From positions 21,851 to 85,850 of the forward strand of contig CAKQKH010000005.1 in the NCBI GenBank assembly GCA_934248075.1: a DNA stretch of 64,000 nt, written 5' to 3'. The notes under the pieces are model-generated. The model saw nothing but the letters and a program-made list of their open reading frames with translations. It was not told the DNA's origin and ran no database searches. Each line of letters starts with the position of its first letter. Position 1 is the first letter of the stretch. The position numbers were made by a program, and so were the translations under genes. Source of the stretch: an uncultured Alphaproteobacteria bacterium (GTDB lineage: Bacteria; Pseudomonadota; Alphaproteobacteria; RF32; CAG-239). Of this stretch, positions 33,771-43,446 are shown one piece after another.

Positions 33771-36700
33771 ATGGAAAGAGATAACTTAACACATTCCGAG
33801 AAGTATGTAAAAAAAACCAATCGCATTATTCTTGCGATTGGTATTACTTCTTTATTAATCTTTATATTTGGTGTGTTTCTGCTGATTAAAAGCAATCAGC
33901 GGGTTGATGACTATGAGGAGCCTGTGTTTACAGACAATGCCGATGTTTTGAACATCAGCAATACGGCTCCGTTGGCTCAAAATATTGAGTTTTCGACCGT
34001 TGATGGCGAGATTCCTCTTACTACCACTCCTGATCCGGTGCCAATGGGGCAAGTTGTTTTGGGAACCGAAGCCAAAAATGTCCTGACCCTTGGTACTACT
34101 GGCAAAACTGCGGTTAAGATAGTCAGTGTTGATTTGGCCGAGCCTCCCGCCGCCGGATTTACCTTTGACAATGGTTGTGATAATCGGACGTTGTCTGGTG
34201 ATGAGACCTGCCATATTACAATGAATTGGGTGCCGGTTGTCGCCGGAAACGTGCAAAACAATTTTATTATATCGTGGTATGAGCTCAGCTTAGGGCAAAG
34301 TAACGTGAAATCAGCCAAAGTTCCGGTAACTGGCAACGCTGTTACCAAAGAAGATTGCACCGTTTGCGAGCCGTCAGCTGGCTCTTCGGCAGAAAAAGGC
34401 GGCGCTACCAAAGCTGTGCGCAATGCTATCGGTCCCGACGGCAAACTTATAGGCGCGGTTGATGAAGACGGATATGTTCGCGACGCCAACGGCAATATCA
34501 TCGGACGAGTTGGCGCCGACGGTCTGGTTATAGATGAAAACGGCAATGTTACCGGTGTTGCGGATAACCGCCGAGCCGTTTATGATGAATTTGGCAATCT
34601 GATCGGCTATGTTAATCCAGATGGCACGGTTGTTGATAAAGATGGCAATGCGATTGGTCGGGTGTTGCCTGACGGCACGGTTGTTGACGCTAACGGCAAA
34701 ATCTTAGGGCGGGCTGTTGATACCGGTTTTGTTTATGATAAAGACGGCAATGTCGTCGGTCGAATACTTCCAGACGGCACGGTTGTTGATAAAGACGGCA
34801 ATGTTATCGGCAAGGTTCTTTCTGACGGCACGGTTGTTGACCTCAATGGCAATATTATTGGTAGTATTACCAAGCCTGGCCGAGTTGCAATTGATGATGA
34901 TGGCAATGTTTTGGGCGTGGTTATGCCCGATGGCTCGGTTGTTGATAAAGACGGCAACACAGTAGGTCAGGTTGATGAAAACGGCAATATTGTTAAAAAA
35001 GAAACCATTGCAAAATCTGGACAACAGCGAAGACTCGCCTATGATGAGCTTGGCAATGTTATCGGCTATGTTGATGAAAACGGTAATGTTGTAGATTTTA
35101 ATGGCAATGTTATTGGTCGTTTGCTTGAAGACGGCACGATTGTTGATAAAGACGGCAAGGTTATCGGCAAAGTCGGCGATTTTGCGACTTTGGCGCTAGA
35201 TGAAAATGGTAAAATTATCGGTTACGTCGGGGCTGACGGCAAAATTTATGACGCTGGCGGCAACGTAATCGGCATAGACGGCAAAATTATAGGCGCTCTG
35301 GTAAAGGTTGGCTATCTGCCGATAACGCCGCAGGGATCTTTGTTGGGCGTGGTGCAAAATGACGGCACGATTGAAAATGAGAATGGACAGGTTGTCGGAC
35401 GAGCGCTTGCCAACGGATTGGTGCGTGACTCCAACGGCTCCAAGGTGGTAGCCAAAATGGTGCGAGGAGGATTCGCTGTTGGATTCGGCTGCAAACAACT
35501 TGGATATCTGGATAAGGACGGAAAAATAAAAAAGAACAACGAAGACACTGGCCTAAAAATCAGCGCGGAAGGGGTTGTCACCACGCCGGACGGCGAATAC
35601 GCCGGTGAAATTGTTTCTCTTCGTAAGGTTTTTGACAAAGAGTGTCGTTATTTGGGGCGCTCTGACAATGTTGGCATTATAAAAGATAATACTAATCGGT
35701 ATGTCGGATGCCTAAATCCAGACGGCAGTGTCTTGAATGAAAAAGGCGAATTTATAGGTCACACAGCTTATTCTGGGGTTGCGGTTGACTATGACGGTAA
35801 TTATCTTGGAACTGTTAATGAAGATAATATTGTCATCAATAACGCCAAACTGCCGGTCGGATGTGTTGGTTTGTATGGCGAGGTATATAGCGGCAAAGGC
35901 GCGTATTTAGGACGAGTAATCGACGATCAATACGGCTTTGATCTTGCCGGCAAGTATCTTGGACAAGTTGAAGACGGCGCTCGGGTCAGAATTCCCGGCA
36001 AAACATCGGCGTCAGTATCGCCCAACAATTTGTTGCTGGATCAAAATCAGCAGATTGTCGGTGTGTTGTTTCCACAAAAAACATCGGTAATTGATGCCAA
36101 GAGCAATTTAATCGGCAATCTGTTTCCTGACGGCAAGTTATATGATGCCAAAGGGGCGCCTCAGGGGCAAATTTATAATGACGGCACCGGTTTTTATGGC
36201 TCCTCGGTCGGAGTTGTAGCGCCCAGAGGCGAGGTTATTAATACTAAAGGCGATGTTGTCGGCACCGCTATGTATAATGGGAGTGTTTTCAATCGTTACG
36301 GTGAAAATATCGGCTACATTAACGGTCGCGGTAATTTCTTTAACCGTCGAGGAGAATATCAGGGGGCGGTGGCGGTCACTGGCGCAGCCATAGGCTATAA
36401 CGGAGCATATCTGGGTTATGCCACGGCCAATGGGCGAGTTATTGATGCTGACGGTAAATTATCCGGATCCGTTACGCACGATGCCAAGGTCATGGGCTTG
36501 TCTGGCGAAATTATCGGAGAAGTTATTCCTGAGGCCGTAATGGTTGATATCTGGGGAAATTATCGCGGAATGCTAAATGCCTTGGGAGACGTGCATAATC
36601 TTAAAGGAGAAATTATAACTGCAATTTTGCCCGGTGGCTCAACAGACGCCAATTTAAACGTATTGCGCCGCGGAATTGTGGTGGATTTTGCCGGCAACAT

Positions 36701-37157
36701 CATCGGAGCCGTTGCTCCAGACGGATCGGTGGTTAATGCTTCTAACGTTGCTATCGGTCGAGTTTTGTCTGACGGCAATGTTTTGAGTGTGTCCGGAAAA
36801 TTAATCGGCGAAGTTGTCGATGGAGATATTGTTATCGGCAATAATGATAAAGTTGTGGGTTATGTAAATTTTGATGGCAAAATTAGTGCGCCTGATGGTA
36901 GTATAGTTGGCAGAACATTATCCGGTGGAATGGCCGTTGATATGCAAAACGGAATTATGGGCAAGATATTTAAAATTGGTGCCACTGTGCTTGGCAATGA
37001 CGGCTCCTACAAAGGCCGCTTGGCATATGATGGAACGGTTGTTGACGCGGAGGGAAAAAATATCGGCAAAATCAGGAGCAACGGCTCTTTTATAGATTTG
37101 GACAAGAAAGTTGCCGGTTATGTTCTACAAGAAGTCGCTAAGAACCGGAGGAACTGA
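33771..37157 (+). CDS. Membrane-anchored 17-residue-repeat protein (N-terminal half of split VirB10)
   Basis: A 1128-aa protein with a short cytoplasmic N-terminus and one TM helix (about residues 22-43). An Ig-like domain (about 75-190) resembles choice-of-anchor-D folds, with a Cys pair (NGCDNRTLSGDETC). About fifty copies of a 17-residue unit, consensus D-x-D/N-G-N-x-I-G-x-V-x-x-D-G-x-V-V, run from about residue 220 to the end. Conserved Gly and Asp and the DKDGN start suggest a beta-solenoid, perhaps ion-stabilised. VirB10/DotG/CagY proteins also have TM plus repeats, but this protein has no TrbI domain; the next gene supplies it. Together they look like a VirB10 divided into an inner-membrane and an outer part. 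The DNA repeats are close to identical near 34.6-35.0 kb. Confidence 0.7.
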   Translation: MERDNLTHSEKYVKKTNRIILAIGITSLLIFIFGVFLLIKSNQRVDDYEEPVFTDNADVLNISNTAPLAQNIEFSTVDGEIPLTTTPDPVPMGQVVLGTEAKNVLTLGTTGKTAVKIVSVDLAEPPAAGFTFDNGCDNRTLSGDETCHITMNWVPVVAGNVQNNFIISWYELSLGQSNVKSAKVPVTGNAVTKEDCTVCEPSAGSSAEKGGATKAVRNAIGPDGKLIGAVDEDGYVRDANGNIIGRVGADGLVIDENGNVTGVADNRRAVYDEFGNLIGYVNPDGTVVDKDGNAIGRVLPDGTVVDANGKILGRAVDTGFVYDKDGNVVGRILPDGTVVDKDGNVIGKVLSDGTVVDLNGNIIGSITKPGRVAIDDDGNVLGVVMPDGSVVDKDGNTVGQVDENGNIVKKETIAKSGQQRRLAYDELGNVIGYVDENGNVVDFNGNVIGRLLEDGTIVDKDGKVIGKVGDFATLALDENGKIIGYVGADGKIYDAGGNVIGIDGKIIGALVKVGYLPITPQGSLLGVVQNDGTIENENGQVVGRALANGLVRDSNGSKVVAKMVRGGFAVGFGCKQLGYLDKDGKIKKNNEDTGLKISAEGVVTTPDGEYAGEIVSLRKVFDKECRYLGRSDNVGIIKDNTNRYVGCLNPDGSVLNEKGEFIGHTAYSGVAVDYDGNYLGTVNEDNIVINNAKLPVGCVGLYGEVYSGKGAYLGRVIDDQYGFDLAGKYLGQVEDGARVRIPGKTSASVSPNNLLLDQNQQIVGVLFPQKTSVIDAKSNLIGNLFPDGKLYDAKGAPQGQIYNDGTGFYGSSVGVVAPRGEVINTKGDVVGTAMYNGSVFNRYGENIGYINGRGNFFNRRGEYQGAVAVTGAAIGYNGAYLGYATANGRVIDADGKLSGSVTHDAKVMGLSGEIIGEVIPEAVMVDIWGNYRGMLNALGDVHNLKGEIITAILPGGSTDANLNVLRRGIVVDFAGNIIGAVAPDGSVVNASNVAIGRVLSDGNVLSVSGKLIGEVVDGDIVIGNNDKVVGYVNFDGKISAPDGSIVGRTLSGGMAVDMQNGIMGKIFKIGATVLGNDGSYKGRLAYDGTVVDAEGKNIGKIRSNGSFIDLDKKVAGYVLQEVAKNRRN
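34420..37100 (+). repeat. Degenerate 51-bp coding repeat array 1
   Basis: Tandem 51-base units (17 codons). Several neighbouring units share GACGGCACGGTTGTTGA and AAAGACGGCAATG almost exactly between 34620 and 34850, and later units are more diverged. This is a possible substrate for in-frame recombination. Confidence 0.8.
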
Positions 37158-37159
37158 GG

Positions 37160-40100
37160 TTGAGTTGTAATAAATTGCTGAAAACCGGAATTAAATATGC
37201 GGGCGCAATCTTTGCGGCGGTGTTGGTTTGGGCAAATACAGCCCATTCTCAGGAGATTACCGCTATCAACTTTAATGGCGAGCTGTTAGGCAAAGTTATT
37301 CCTGATGGCAAGGTTGTGAGTTTTGATAACAAGCTTATTGGTAATGTTACCGCCGATAGCCTGATTGTCGATTCTGAAGGCAAACTGATTGGCGGAGTTG
37401 TTCCTCAGGGTGTGGCCATTGGCAATGATGCCAAACCTCTGGGCAAAGCCGGCAGTGATGGTTCGGTGCGGTTGCCGTCGGGCCAAACGGTTGGACGAGT
37501 GTTGCCTAATGGTCTGGTGGTCAACGAGTATTATGACGTTATCGGTGGGGTTGTTTTTCCTGGTTTGGTTTATGCCGATGACGGCAAAACCATCGGCAGA
37601 GTTACCGGCGACGGACAGTTTACCAATCTGCAAGGACAAAATATGGGCGTGATTATGCCTGATGGTTTTGCCTATCGCAAAATTGGTCCGGATTATATCC
37701 TTGCCGGTAAGTTGATGTCTTCTAAAATGGTTATTTCCTTGCAAGGCGAGTTTATCGGCAGCGTTATGCTTGGCGGGCAAGTTTCTGATTTTGATTCGGA
37801 AATTATCGGACGAATTAAGGCTAACGGCTATGTTTACAATGACCAAAATCAAATTATCGGACATATTGTTAATACCGGCTATGCCTTTGATAATAACGGT
37901 TATTATCTTGGGTTTATTACTTATAACGGAGAAGTCGTCCGTGGCAACAAATCAGTGGGGCATATTCGTGCTGACGGCTATGTGGCTGATTCGGAAAATA
38001 AAATTATTGGTTATAGGTTGGATTTTGCCGCTACTGCAACCGATAGCAAAGGAAAATATCTCGGGCGCATTATGCCTGACGGTAATTTGGCTCGCGCCAA
38101 GTCGGTAACGTCATTTTTGGGGCCAAGAGGGCTTGTTTCCGGAGCTGACGGAAATCCGATTGGGCAAATTAGCGCAACCGGTCCGGTTTTTGATTATAAG
38201 GGCGCGCTTCGCGGTCATGCTCTGAGCAACGGCACGGTAATATCCTTAAACGGCACGACAATCGGTTATATGATTGGCTCAGATGCGTTTGATTTGTCAG
38301 GCCGAATGATTGGCGCGGTTCTGCGTGGTCAGGCGGTGTTTACCTCTGACAACGTTTATCTGGGAATGTCTGGTATCGGCAGTGGTTTGACCGGCATTGG
38401 TGACGGGCTTATTGTTTCTCCTCAAGGCTATGTCTTTAATCAGGAAGGCGTGTTGCGCGGTAGTGGCAGCAGGTTAGCTCCCATGTACAGCCCCACCGGT
38501 TCAATTGAGGCGCTGTTGGGGTTGAACGGTCGCGCTGTGAGTTCTGGCGGCAGTGATCTTGGGGCAATAAAAAATGGCGGCTTTGTTATTAACACGCAAA
38601 ATCGCTTAATTGCTAAGGCTATCAAAGCCTGGTTGGCAATTTCTTATCAAGGCGGAGTTCTCGGTAATCTTAATGCTGAAAATTTGGTTATGGACTCTTC
38701 CTTGAATATTGTAGCCAAGGTATTGCCGGACAATTCGGTTGTAGAAGCTGATCGTGCCGACACTGTTAATTATAATCCGGTGCTTGGGCAGGCATATTCC
38801 GACAAAATCGCGTTGGATTTGGGTGGCGACATTTTGGGTTATGCCGACATATTGGGACAAGTAAACAATTTTTCAGGTGCCAAAATAGGAGCGGTGGCTG
38901 AAAATTCGCAAGTTATTGACAATAATGGTCTGATCGTCGGCGCTGTTCATGATTATGCCGCAATGCTGAACGATTCTTGTGAGATAGGCGGAGTGCTTAC
39001 TCCGCGCGGCGATGTGCAAAATTATCGCGGCACATATGTCGGCAAGGTTCTGGGTAATCGATTCGTAATTAGCGACAGCGGTTCTTATTTGGGCTATTTG
39101 GCGCAAGTTGCTCCGGTTATAGATTTCTCCGGCAGAATTATTGGCTTTTCGGCAATAGATGGGCGTGTTATGTCTTTTGATAATGCCGATCTTGGTTGTT
39201 TGGATAAATTCGGGCTGTTGCATAATGCCGACAAGGCAATTATCGGTTCGGCCGCTGTCTATGCCACAGCGATGGATTTCAGCGGAAACATTATTGGCAG
39301 ATCGGTTTTAGACGGTGGTATAGTTAATGATTCTAACCAAATGATAGCGTATCAACAGCCCGACGGCAATGTTAACTCCAACGCCGGATTGCCGCTTGGC
39401 AATATGTTTAAATACAAAGTTGCTTTCAATATGGATAACCGTTATATCGGGCGTGTTCGGCCAAACGGAGAGGTTGTTGACGATAAAGGCGGCAAAGTCG
39501 GTCAGGTTAATTTTGAGGGATATGTTTTAGTTAATAATCAAAAGGCCGGATATGCGTTGTACGATTTTTACATATACGATGCTGATAATCGCGTTATCGG
39601 TATCATCGGCCGCAATGGTGATGTTACCAACTTTACCAACCAAAGTTTGGGGCGTGTGGAGCGAGGTTTTTTGGTTGATAAAAATGAAACTGTAATTGGC
39701 CGCGGCTCCAGAGATTATTTGATTCGTGATAATTCGCATTTGGTTCTGGGTGAACTTCGTCTGGATGGCACGGTTGCTGACAACCTTAATTTGACTGTAG
39801 GCACAATCGGCAAGGCCGGAGAAATAATAAATGGCAACAATGAGACCATTGCCACCGCGTATCCATTGCAATATTACAGCAAAATTACTGCTCAAGCCAA
39901 ACGACAGATGGTGTTCGACAAAGATGGCAATTTTATTGGTTACCTTGATGAAAATGGCAATTTGATAGATAAAAACGGCAATGTTGTCGGAACTGTTGAT
40001 AAAGACGGCAAAATTACTTATAAGGACGGCTCTTCGGCAAATCGTGATATTGGGCAAATCGTATATGACAAAGACGGCAACAATATTGGCAAGGTGATGG

Positions 40101-41692
40101 CTGATGGCTCTGTGGTCGATGCTGATGGTAAAACTATCGGCCAAGTCGATGAAAATGGTAATGTTAAAGATGCCAACGGCAATGTTATCGGCGGTATCGG
40201 CCGCAACTGGTATGAAAAAGTTGCTCGCCCCGATGTGCCAGTGTCGTCTGAAGACATTTCTCCGGCGCTCAAATTGCTTGAAAGTAAACAATATCGCAAA
40301 TCATTAGGCATTGCCTTGACGCCTGACGGCGAATATTTGGGCGATATCATGGAAGACAAGAGCGTTGTCGATAAAAATGGTCGTACTGTCGGCTATTTGA
40401 TGCCTGACGGTTTGGTTATTGATGATGACGGTAGCTTGATTGGGGTGGAAGAAGCCAAAAAAACTGACGGCAGCGGTATGTTTGTTCCGGCCGGTACTTT
40501 TGGTGATGGCGGAGCTTATGGCACCGGTGCCGGCTCTCCCGGAAATTTAGGCCCCGGTGGCGGTTATGGTCCGGGCGAACGTTATGATCCGGCCAGACAG
40601 GCGGCGCTTAATGCGGCCATGCAACAACGTCGTAAGAATATTACGGTTGGCAAAATCAGCAACGGCGCACGTAAAGAGGCTTTTGACGGCATGCAAAAAG
40701 ACTGGAGCGAGCAAGGTATTGGCAAGGTGATATCTTCTTGGCGGGTTAATATGAGCGAGATGATTTTGTCTGATAAACCGATTCCCGCAGTTATTGCCCG
40801 TGCCATTGATTCCAATAATCCGGCTCCGATTACCGCCTATGTTGAACGCAATGTTTATGCGGAGGAGGGGCGCAATGTAATTATCCCTGCCGGCAGCCGC
40901 CTGATTGGAACTCTGGGTAGTGTCACGGCCAGCACCGAGGCCACCTCGGAGTCCGCTCGCGTTCAAATCTCTTGGGAGCGCCTTATTCGTCCTGACGGAT
41001 CATTGTTCGTTTTTCAAGGCTTGACAGCCGACGCTCAAGGCCGCGCCGGCGCATTGGGTTATGTTGATCAACAGCTGTTTAAGAAATATACATTGCCGGT
41101 TTTGACTACCAGTTTGACCAGTGCAACTTCCTATTTTATGTCGCCTAACAGCAGATCCAGCGGTGATTCGGAATCCCCGCGTCAGCAAGCCGCCAATGAT
41201 GCCCGTCAGAACTTTATTAATGAAATGAACAATATTTTTGATGAAATTTTGCGCGACAAATCCAATATTAAACCTATGACGTATATTCCGGCCGGTACCA
41301 GAATTATCGTTTTTCCGAATACGGATTTGTGGCTGCGTAACTGGGAAAACGACCAAGATGTTACTTTGCAGCTTGAAAAACCGCAAATCTTGATTGATGA
41401 CGCGAAATCGGCGGCAGAAGGTGAAAAAAATAAACAAGACAGACTAAAAACTATAACCGCAACAACCAGTGGCGATGTTGTTTATGATGCCAGTATGGAT
41501 GACGATGTTGAGAGCGCTAAGGCTCAGACACCCTTGTTGACTGATGCCAAGTCTAGCAAGAAATCTTCTTCGCCGACATATGTCGCTCCGCCGCCGCCTC
41601 CGTCTGTATCCGGCAATACGTCGGCTCGCCCATCAACCTCGGCAACATCGGACAGCGGATCGTCTAATAATAGTGTTCCGGCGCTGTTTTAA
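37160..41692 (+). CDS. virB10: VirB10/DotG-like protein with 17-residue repeats and TrbI domain
   Basis: A 1510-aa protein. An N-terminal signal peptide or uncleaved anchor (residues about 1-31, ending AHSQ) is followed by about sixty 17-residue repeats of the same type as the preceding gene (about 33-1060). A Gly/Pro-rich linker (about 1100-1150) and the VirB10/TrbI C-terminal domain (about 1165-1395) follow. TrbI features are NVIIPAGSRLIGTLGSV, ISWERLIRPDG, the antenna region LTADAQGRAGALGYVDQ and TRIIVFPNTDLWL. A Pro/Ser-rich tail ends it. VirB10 normally spans both membranes with its own N-terminal TM; here that may be provided by the protein encoded just upstream. The TTG start at 37160 has GGAGG eight bases upstream and lies 2 bases after the previous stop, in another frame. 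The repeat region is far longer than in ordinary VirB10. Confidence 0.9.
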   Translation: MSCNKLLKTGIKYAGAIFAAVLVWANTAHSQEITAINFNGELLGKVIPDGKVVSFDNKLIGNVTADSLIVDSEGKLIGGVVPQGVAIGNDAKPLGKAGSDGSVRLPSGQTVGRVLPNGLVVNEYYDVIGGVVFPGLVYADDGKTIGRVTGDGQFTNLQGQNMGVIMPDGFAYRKIGPDYILAGKLMSSKMVISLQGEFIGSVMLGGQVSDFDSEIIGRIKANGYVYNDQNQIIGHIVNTGYAFDNNGYYLGFITYNGEVVRGNKSVGHIRADGYVADSENKIIGYRLDFAATATDSKGKYLGRIMPDGNLARAKSVTSFLGPRGLVSGADGNPIGQISATGPVFDYKGALRGHALSNGTVISLNGTTIGYMIGSDAFDLSGRMIGAVLRGQAVFTSDNVYLGMSGIGSGLTGIGDGLIVSPQGYVFNQEGVLRGSGSRLAPMYSPTGSIEALLGLNGRAVSSGGSDLGAIKNGGFVINTQNRLIAKAIKAWLAISYQGGVLGNLNAENLVMDSSLNIVAKVLPDNSVVEADRADTVNYNPVLGQAYSDKIALDLGGDILGYADILGQVNNFSGAKIGAVAENSQVIDNNGLIVGAVHDYAAMLNDSCEIGGVLTPRGDVQNYRGTYVGKVLGNRFVISDSGSYLGYLAQVAPVIDFSGRIIGFSAIDGRVMSFDNADLGCLDKFGLLHNADKAIIGSAAVYATAMDFSGNIIGRSVLDGGIVNDSNQMIAYQQPDGNVNSNAGLPLGNMFKYKVAFNMDNRYIGRVRPNGEVVDDKGGKVGQVNFEGYVLVNNQKAGYALYDFYIYDADNRVIGIIGRNGDVTNFTNQSLGRVERGFLVDKNETVIGRGSRDYLIRDNSHLVLGELRLDGTVADNLNLTVGTIGKAGEIINGNNETIATAYPLQYYSKITAQAKRQMVFDKDGNFIGYLDENGNLIDKNGNVVGTVDKDGKITYKDGSSANRDIGQIVYDKDGNNIGKVMADGSVVDADGKTIGQVDENGNVKDANGNVIGGIGRNWYEKVARPDVPVSSEDISPALKLLESKQYRKSLGIALTPDGEYLGDIMEDKSVVDKNGRTVGYLMPDGLVIDDDGSLIGVEEAKKTDGSGMFVPAGTFGDGGAYGTGAGSPGNLGPGGGYGPGERYDPARQAALNAAMQQRRKNITVGKISNGARKEAFDGMQKDWSEQGIGKVISSWRVNMSEMILSDKPIPAVIARAIDSNNPAPITAYVERNVYAEEGRNVIIPAGSRLIGTLGSVTASTEATSESARVQISWERLIRPDGSLFVFQGLTADAQGRAGALGYVDQQLFKKYTLPVLTTSLTSATSYFMSPNSRSSGDSESPRQQAANDARQNFINEMNNIFDEILRDKSNIKPMTYIPAGTRIIVFPNTDLWLRNWENDQDVTLQLEKPQILIDDAKSAAEGEKNKQDRLKTITATTSGDVVYDASMDDDVESAKAQTPLLTDAKSSKKSSSPTYVAPPPPPSVSGNTSARPSTSATSDSGSSNNSVPALF
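37250..40460 (+). repeat. Degenerate 51-bp coding repeat array 2
   Basis: Same coding unit as array 1, continuing for about 3.2 kb. Units near 39.9-40.45 kb are the most regular and most like those in array 1; central units are diverged, with spacing changes of one or two codons. Confidence 0.75.
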
Positions 41693-41702
41693 GGAGTAAC
41701 AG

Positions 41703-42671
41703 ATGAGTTTTACAGTTTTGGAATCAATCCTTCGCCCTTTGTCTTACTGGTATAATCAAGACAATATTGAGGAAGTGGCCATCAACCGATCGGGGCAAAT
41801 TTGGTTGCGCTTGCGTGGTAAGCGTGCATATCCTTGGGTTATGTATAAGGACGAAAAACTGACTAAAGAATATCTGACCGATTTGTTATATATTGTTGCT
41901 AACACTTATGAGCTTCCGTTTGATCCGGTTCAAGGCAACCCCGTTGTCTATGCCGCTATCCCCGGCGAACACCGCTTCTCGGCGATTTGCGGCCGCAATG
42001 TTATGTATGACAATGACGACTTGACAGGTGGAATTGCTCTTACAATCCGCGTTCATGCCGATGATGTTTCTTTTGGGTTGGGAGACTATGGTTTGACACA
42101 AGGCGGCCAGTTGCACAAAATTAACCCGCTCAAAGATCTTAAGGAGCCGGAAGATCCGTATGAACGTCTTTTATTGAGCATAAAACGCGGCGATCATATT
42201 TTGGTTTCCGGCGCCACAGCAACCGGTAAAACCACTTTTCTCAACAATTTATTGAAGATATTGGACATTCATAAACGAATTTTGACAATTGAAGATACTC
42301 GCGAGCTGATTGTTCCTCATCCCAATCGGGTTCATCTGGTTCTTTCGCGTACAGAGCAAACCAACGCTTTGACTTATGCCAAAATCATTGACTTGGTTGT
42401 GCGCTTTACTCCTGATGCCATTATCGGCGGTGAGATTTCCACCGGCAACGCCGGCGCAATCTGGGAGCTTATGGGGTCTGGTCACGATAACTGTCTGGCG
42501 ACAATCCACGCCGAGAGTTCAGAGGCTGCTTATGAGGCTTTTACAGATCGTATTTTGCATACATATCCGACTATTGATCGCAAAAAAACCATTGAAGAAA
42601 TGCACCAAAAACTGCGAGTTGTGCAAATCAATCGTGACGGAAATATTCGCGCGGTTACCGAAATTACCTAA
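41703..42671 (+). CDS. virB11: VirB11-family hexameric T4SS ATPase
   Basis: A 322-aa cytoplasmic ATPase. The N-terminal domain (about 1-130) is followed by Walker A GATATGKTTF (near residue 170), the Asp box LTIEDTRELI, Walker B PDAIIGGEIS and the His box CLATIHAES, all in the VirB11 order. The length matches VirB11 (about 330-340) better than DotB (about 375). It would switch the T4SS between pilus assembly and substrate transfer with VirB4. It starts after TAAGGAG, 10 bases behind virB10, and is the last plus-strand gene of the block; a bidirectional terminator follows. Confidence 0.95.
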   Translation: MSFTVLESILRPLSYWYNQDNIEEVAINRSGQIWLRLRGKRAYPWVMYKDEKLTKEYLTDLLYIVANTYELPFDPVQGNPVVYAAIPGEHRFSAICGRNVMYDNDDLTGGIALTIRVHADDVSFGLGDYGLTQGGQLHKINPLKDLKEPEDPYERLLLSIKRGDHILVSGATATGKTTFLNNLLKILDIHKRILTIEDTRELIVPHPNRVHLVLSRTEQTNALTYAKIIDLVVRFTPDAIIGGEISTGNAGAIWELMGSGHDNCLATIHAESSEAAYEAFTDRILHTYPTIDRKKTIEEMHQKLRVVQINRDGNIRAVTEIT

Positions 42672-42678
42672 CACTAAA

Positions 42679-42712
42679 AAAAGCCTTGTTGATAAAACAA
42701 GGCTTTTAATTT
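42679..42712. terminator. Bidirectional terminator between converging operons
   Basis: AAAAGCCTTGTT / AACAAGGCTTTT, a 12-bp perfect stem around a 6-base loop with A/T runs on both sides. It serves virB11 (plus) and the minus-strand operon ending at 42715. Confidence 0.85.
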
Positions 42713-42714
42713 GA

Positions 42715-43434
42715 TTATAAGGGCGGAATATTAAGTTGCGCAATATCCCCTGGTCGTATTTTGGTGTTGGCATAGCGCATATTTCCGGTTTCAATCACAA
42801 AACGCTGGCGTCCTGTCATTTGTGACGCCAAATCATAAAAATCACGAGCATTGAGTTCTTGTCTTTGCGGATTCATAATATAAAGAACGCAGCCCTGAGT
42901 ACGTTCGGCTACTCCGCAACGCGCGCGCCCCTTAGGAACCTCTGGGTTGACAACCACGCCTTGCAGTCCATTGCGCACTATTTTGGAATCATTCCAAAAA
43001 ATTTTGGCTGTAAGCAACCCGACAAAAAACAACACGATCCCGAGTAGAATCAGCACATTTTTAGTAAGGTACGGCGGAAGATTAGCCGATTCTGCGCTAT
43101 ATTCCGGCTGAAGATCATCGTCTTGCAAAAATTGAGGATTGCTGTTCGTTCGTTCATTCACATTTGTAGATGGGAGCGGTCCCTCATCTAGATATGCGTC
43201 TAAATTAAAAGCCTCGTCGCCAACATCAGGCAAATTTTTCGGTTGTCTGTTTGGTTCTGTATGTAAATCTGCCTGCGCAAAAGGATTGGCGTTAATTTGC
43301 GGTTTGTTGGGCGTGGACTGATTTTGCGGCGCTGCTGCCGGCATGGCCGGAGCCATTTGCGGCATTCTGTTAATTGGTCGCTTTACTTTTTTTAGCTGAG
43401 GCCTTTGCGGCGCATTTGCCTGAGGGGTATCCAT
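42715..43434 (-). CDS. Single-TM protein of unknown function, T4SS cluster
   Basis: A 239-aa protein not assigned to a family. A Pro/Asn/Gln-rich cytoplasmic N-terminal region (about 1-130) is followed by one TM helix (about 133-155). A periplasmic domain of about 85 residues has a Cys pair (RCGVAERTQGC) and the closing segment IRPGDIAQLNIPP. The topology recalls VirB10 or DotF-type N-terminal halves. It is the last gene of a three-gene minus-strand unit with the secretin-like lipoprotein 12 bases upstream, so a role in joining inner membrane to that secretin is plausible but unproven. Confidence 0.6.
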   Translation of the reverse strand: MDTPQANAPQRPQLKKVKRPINRMPQMAPAMPAAAPQNQSTPNKPQINANPFAQADLHTEPNRQPKNLPDVGDEAFNLDAYLDEGPLPSTNVNERTNSNPQFLQDDDLQPEYSAESANLPPYLTKNVLILLGIVLFFVGLLTAKIFWNDSKIVRNGLQGVVVNPEVPKGRARCGVAERTQGCVLYIMNPQRQELNARDFYDLASQMTGRQRFVIETGNMRYANTKIRPGDIAQLNIPPL

Positions 43435-43446
43435 TTGCCACTATCC

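Noticed and set aside
37155..37162. Frameshift joining the two repeat proteins into one VirB10
   Set aside because: The second gene has its own GGAGG site and a signal-peptide-like N-terminus, so two proteins are more likely than a single broken gene.
39527..40291. 254-aa minus-strand open frame
   Set aside because: It is antisense to the VirB10 repeat array; its internal repetition mirrors the 51-base units.
34420..40460. Regularly spaced repeats that might suggest a CRISPR array
   Set aside because: The 51-base period is coding in one frame, with conserved amino acids and no unique spacers between identical repeats.
33771..42671. Assignment as a pure Dot/Icm (I-type) system because of DotG-like repeats and DotH/DotI-like proteins
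   Set aside because: VirB2-, VirB3-, VirB4-, VirB6-, VirB7- and VirB11-like genes in P-type order outweigh it; a mixed character is noted instead.
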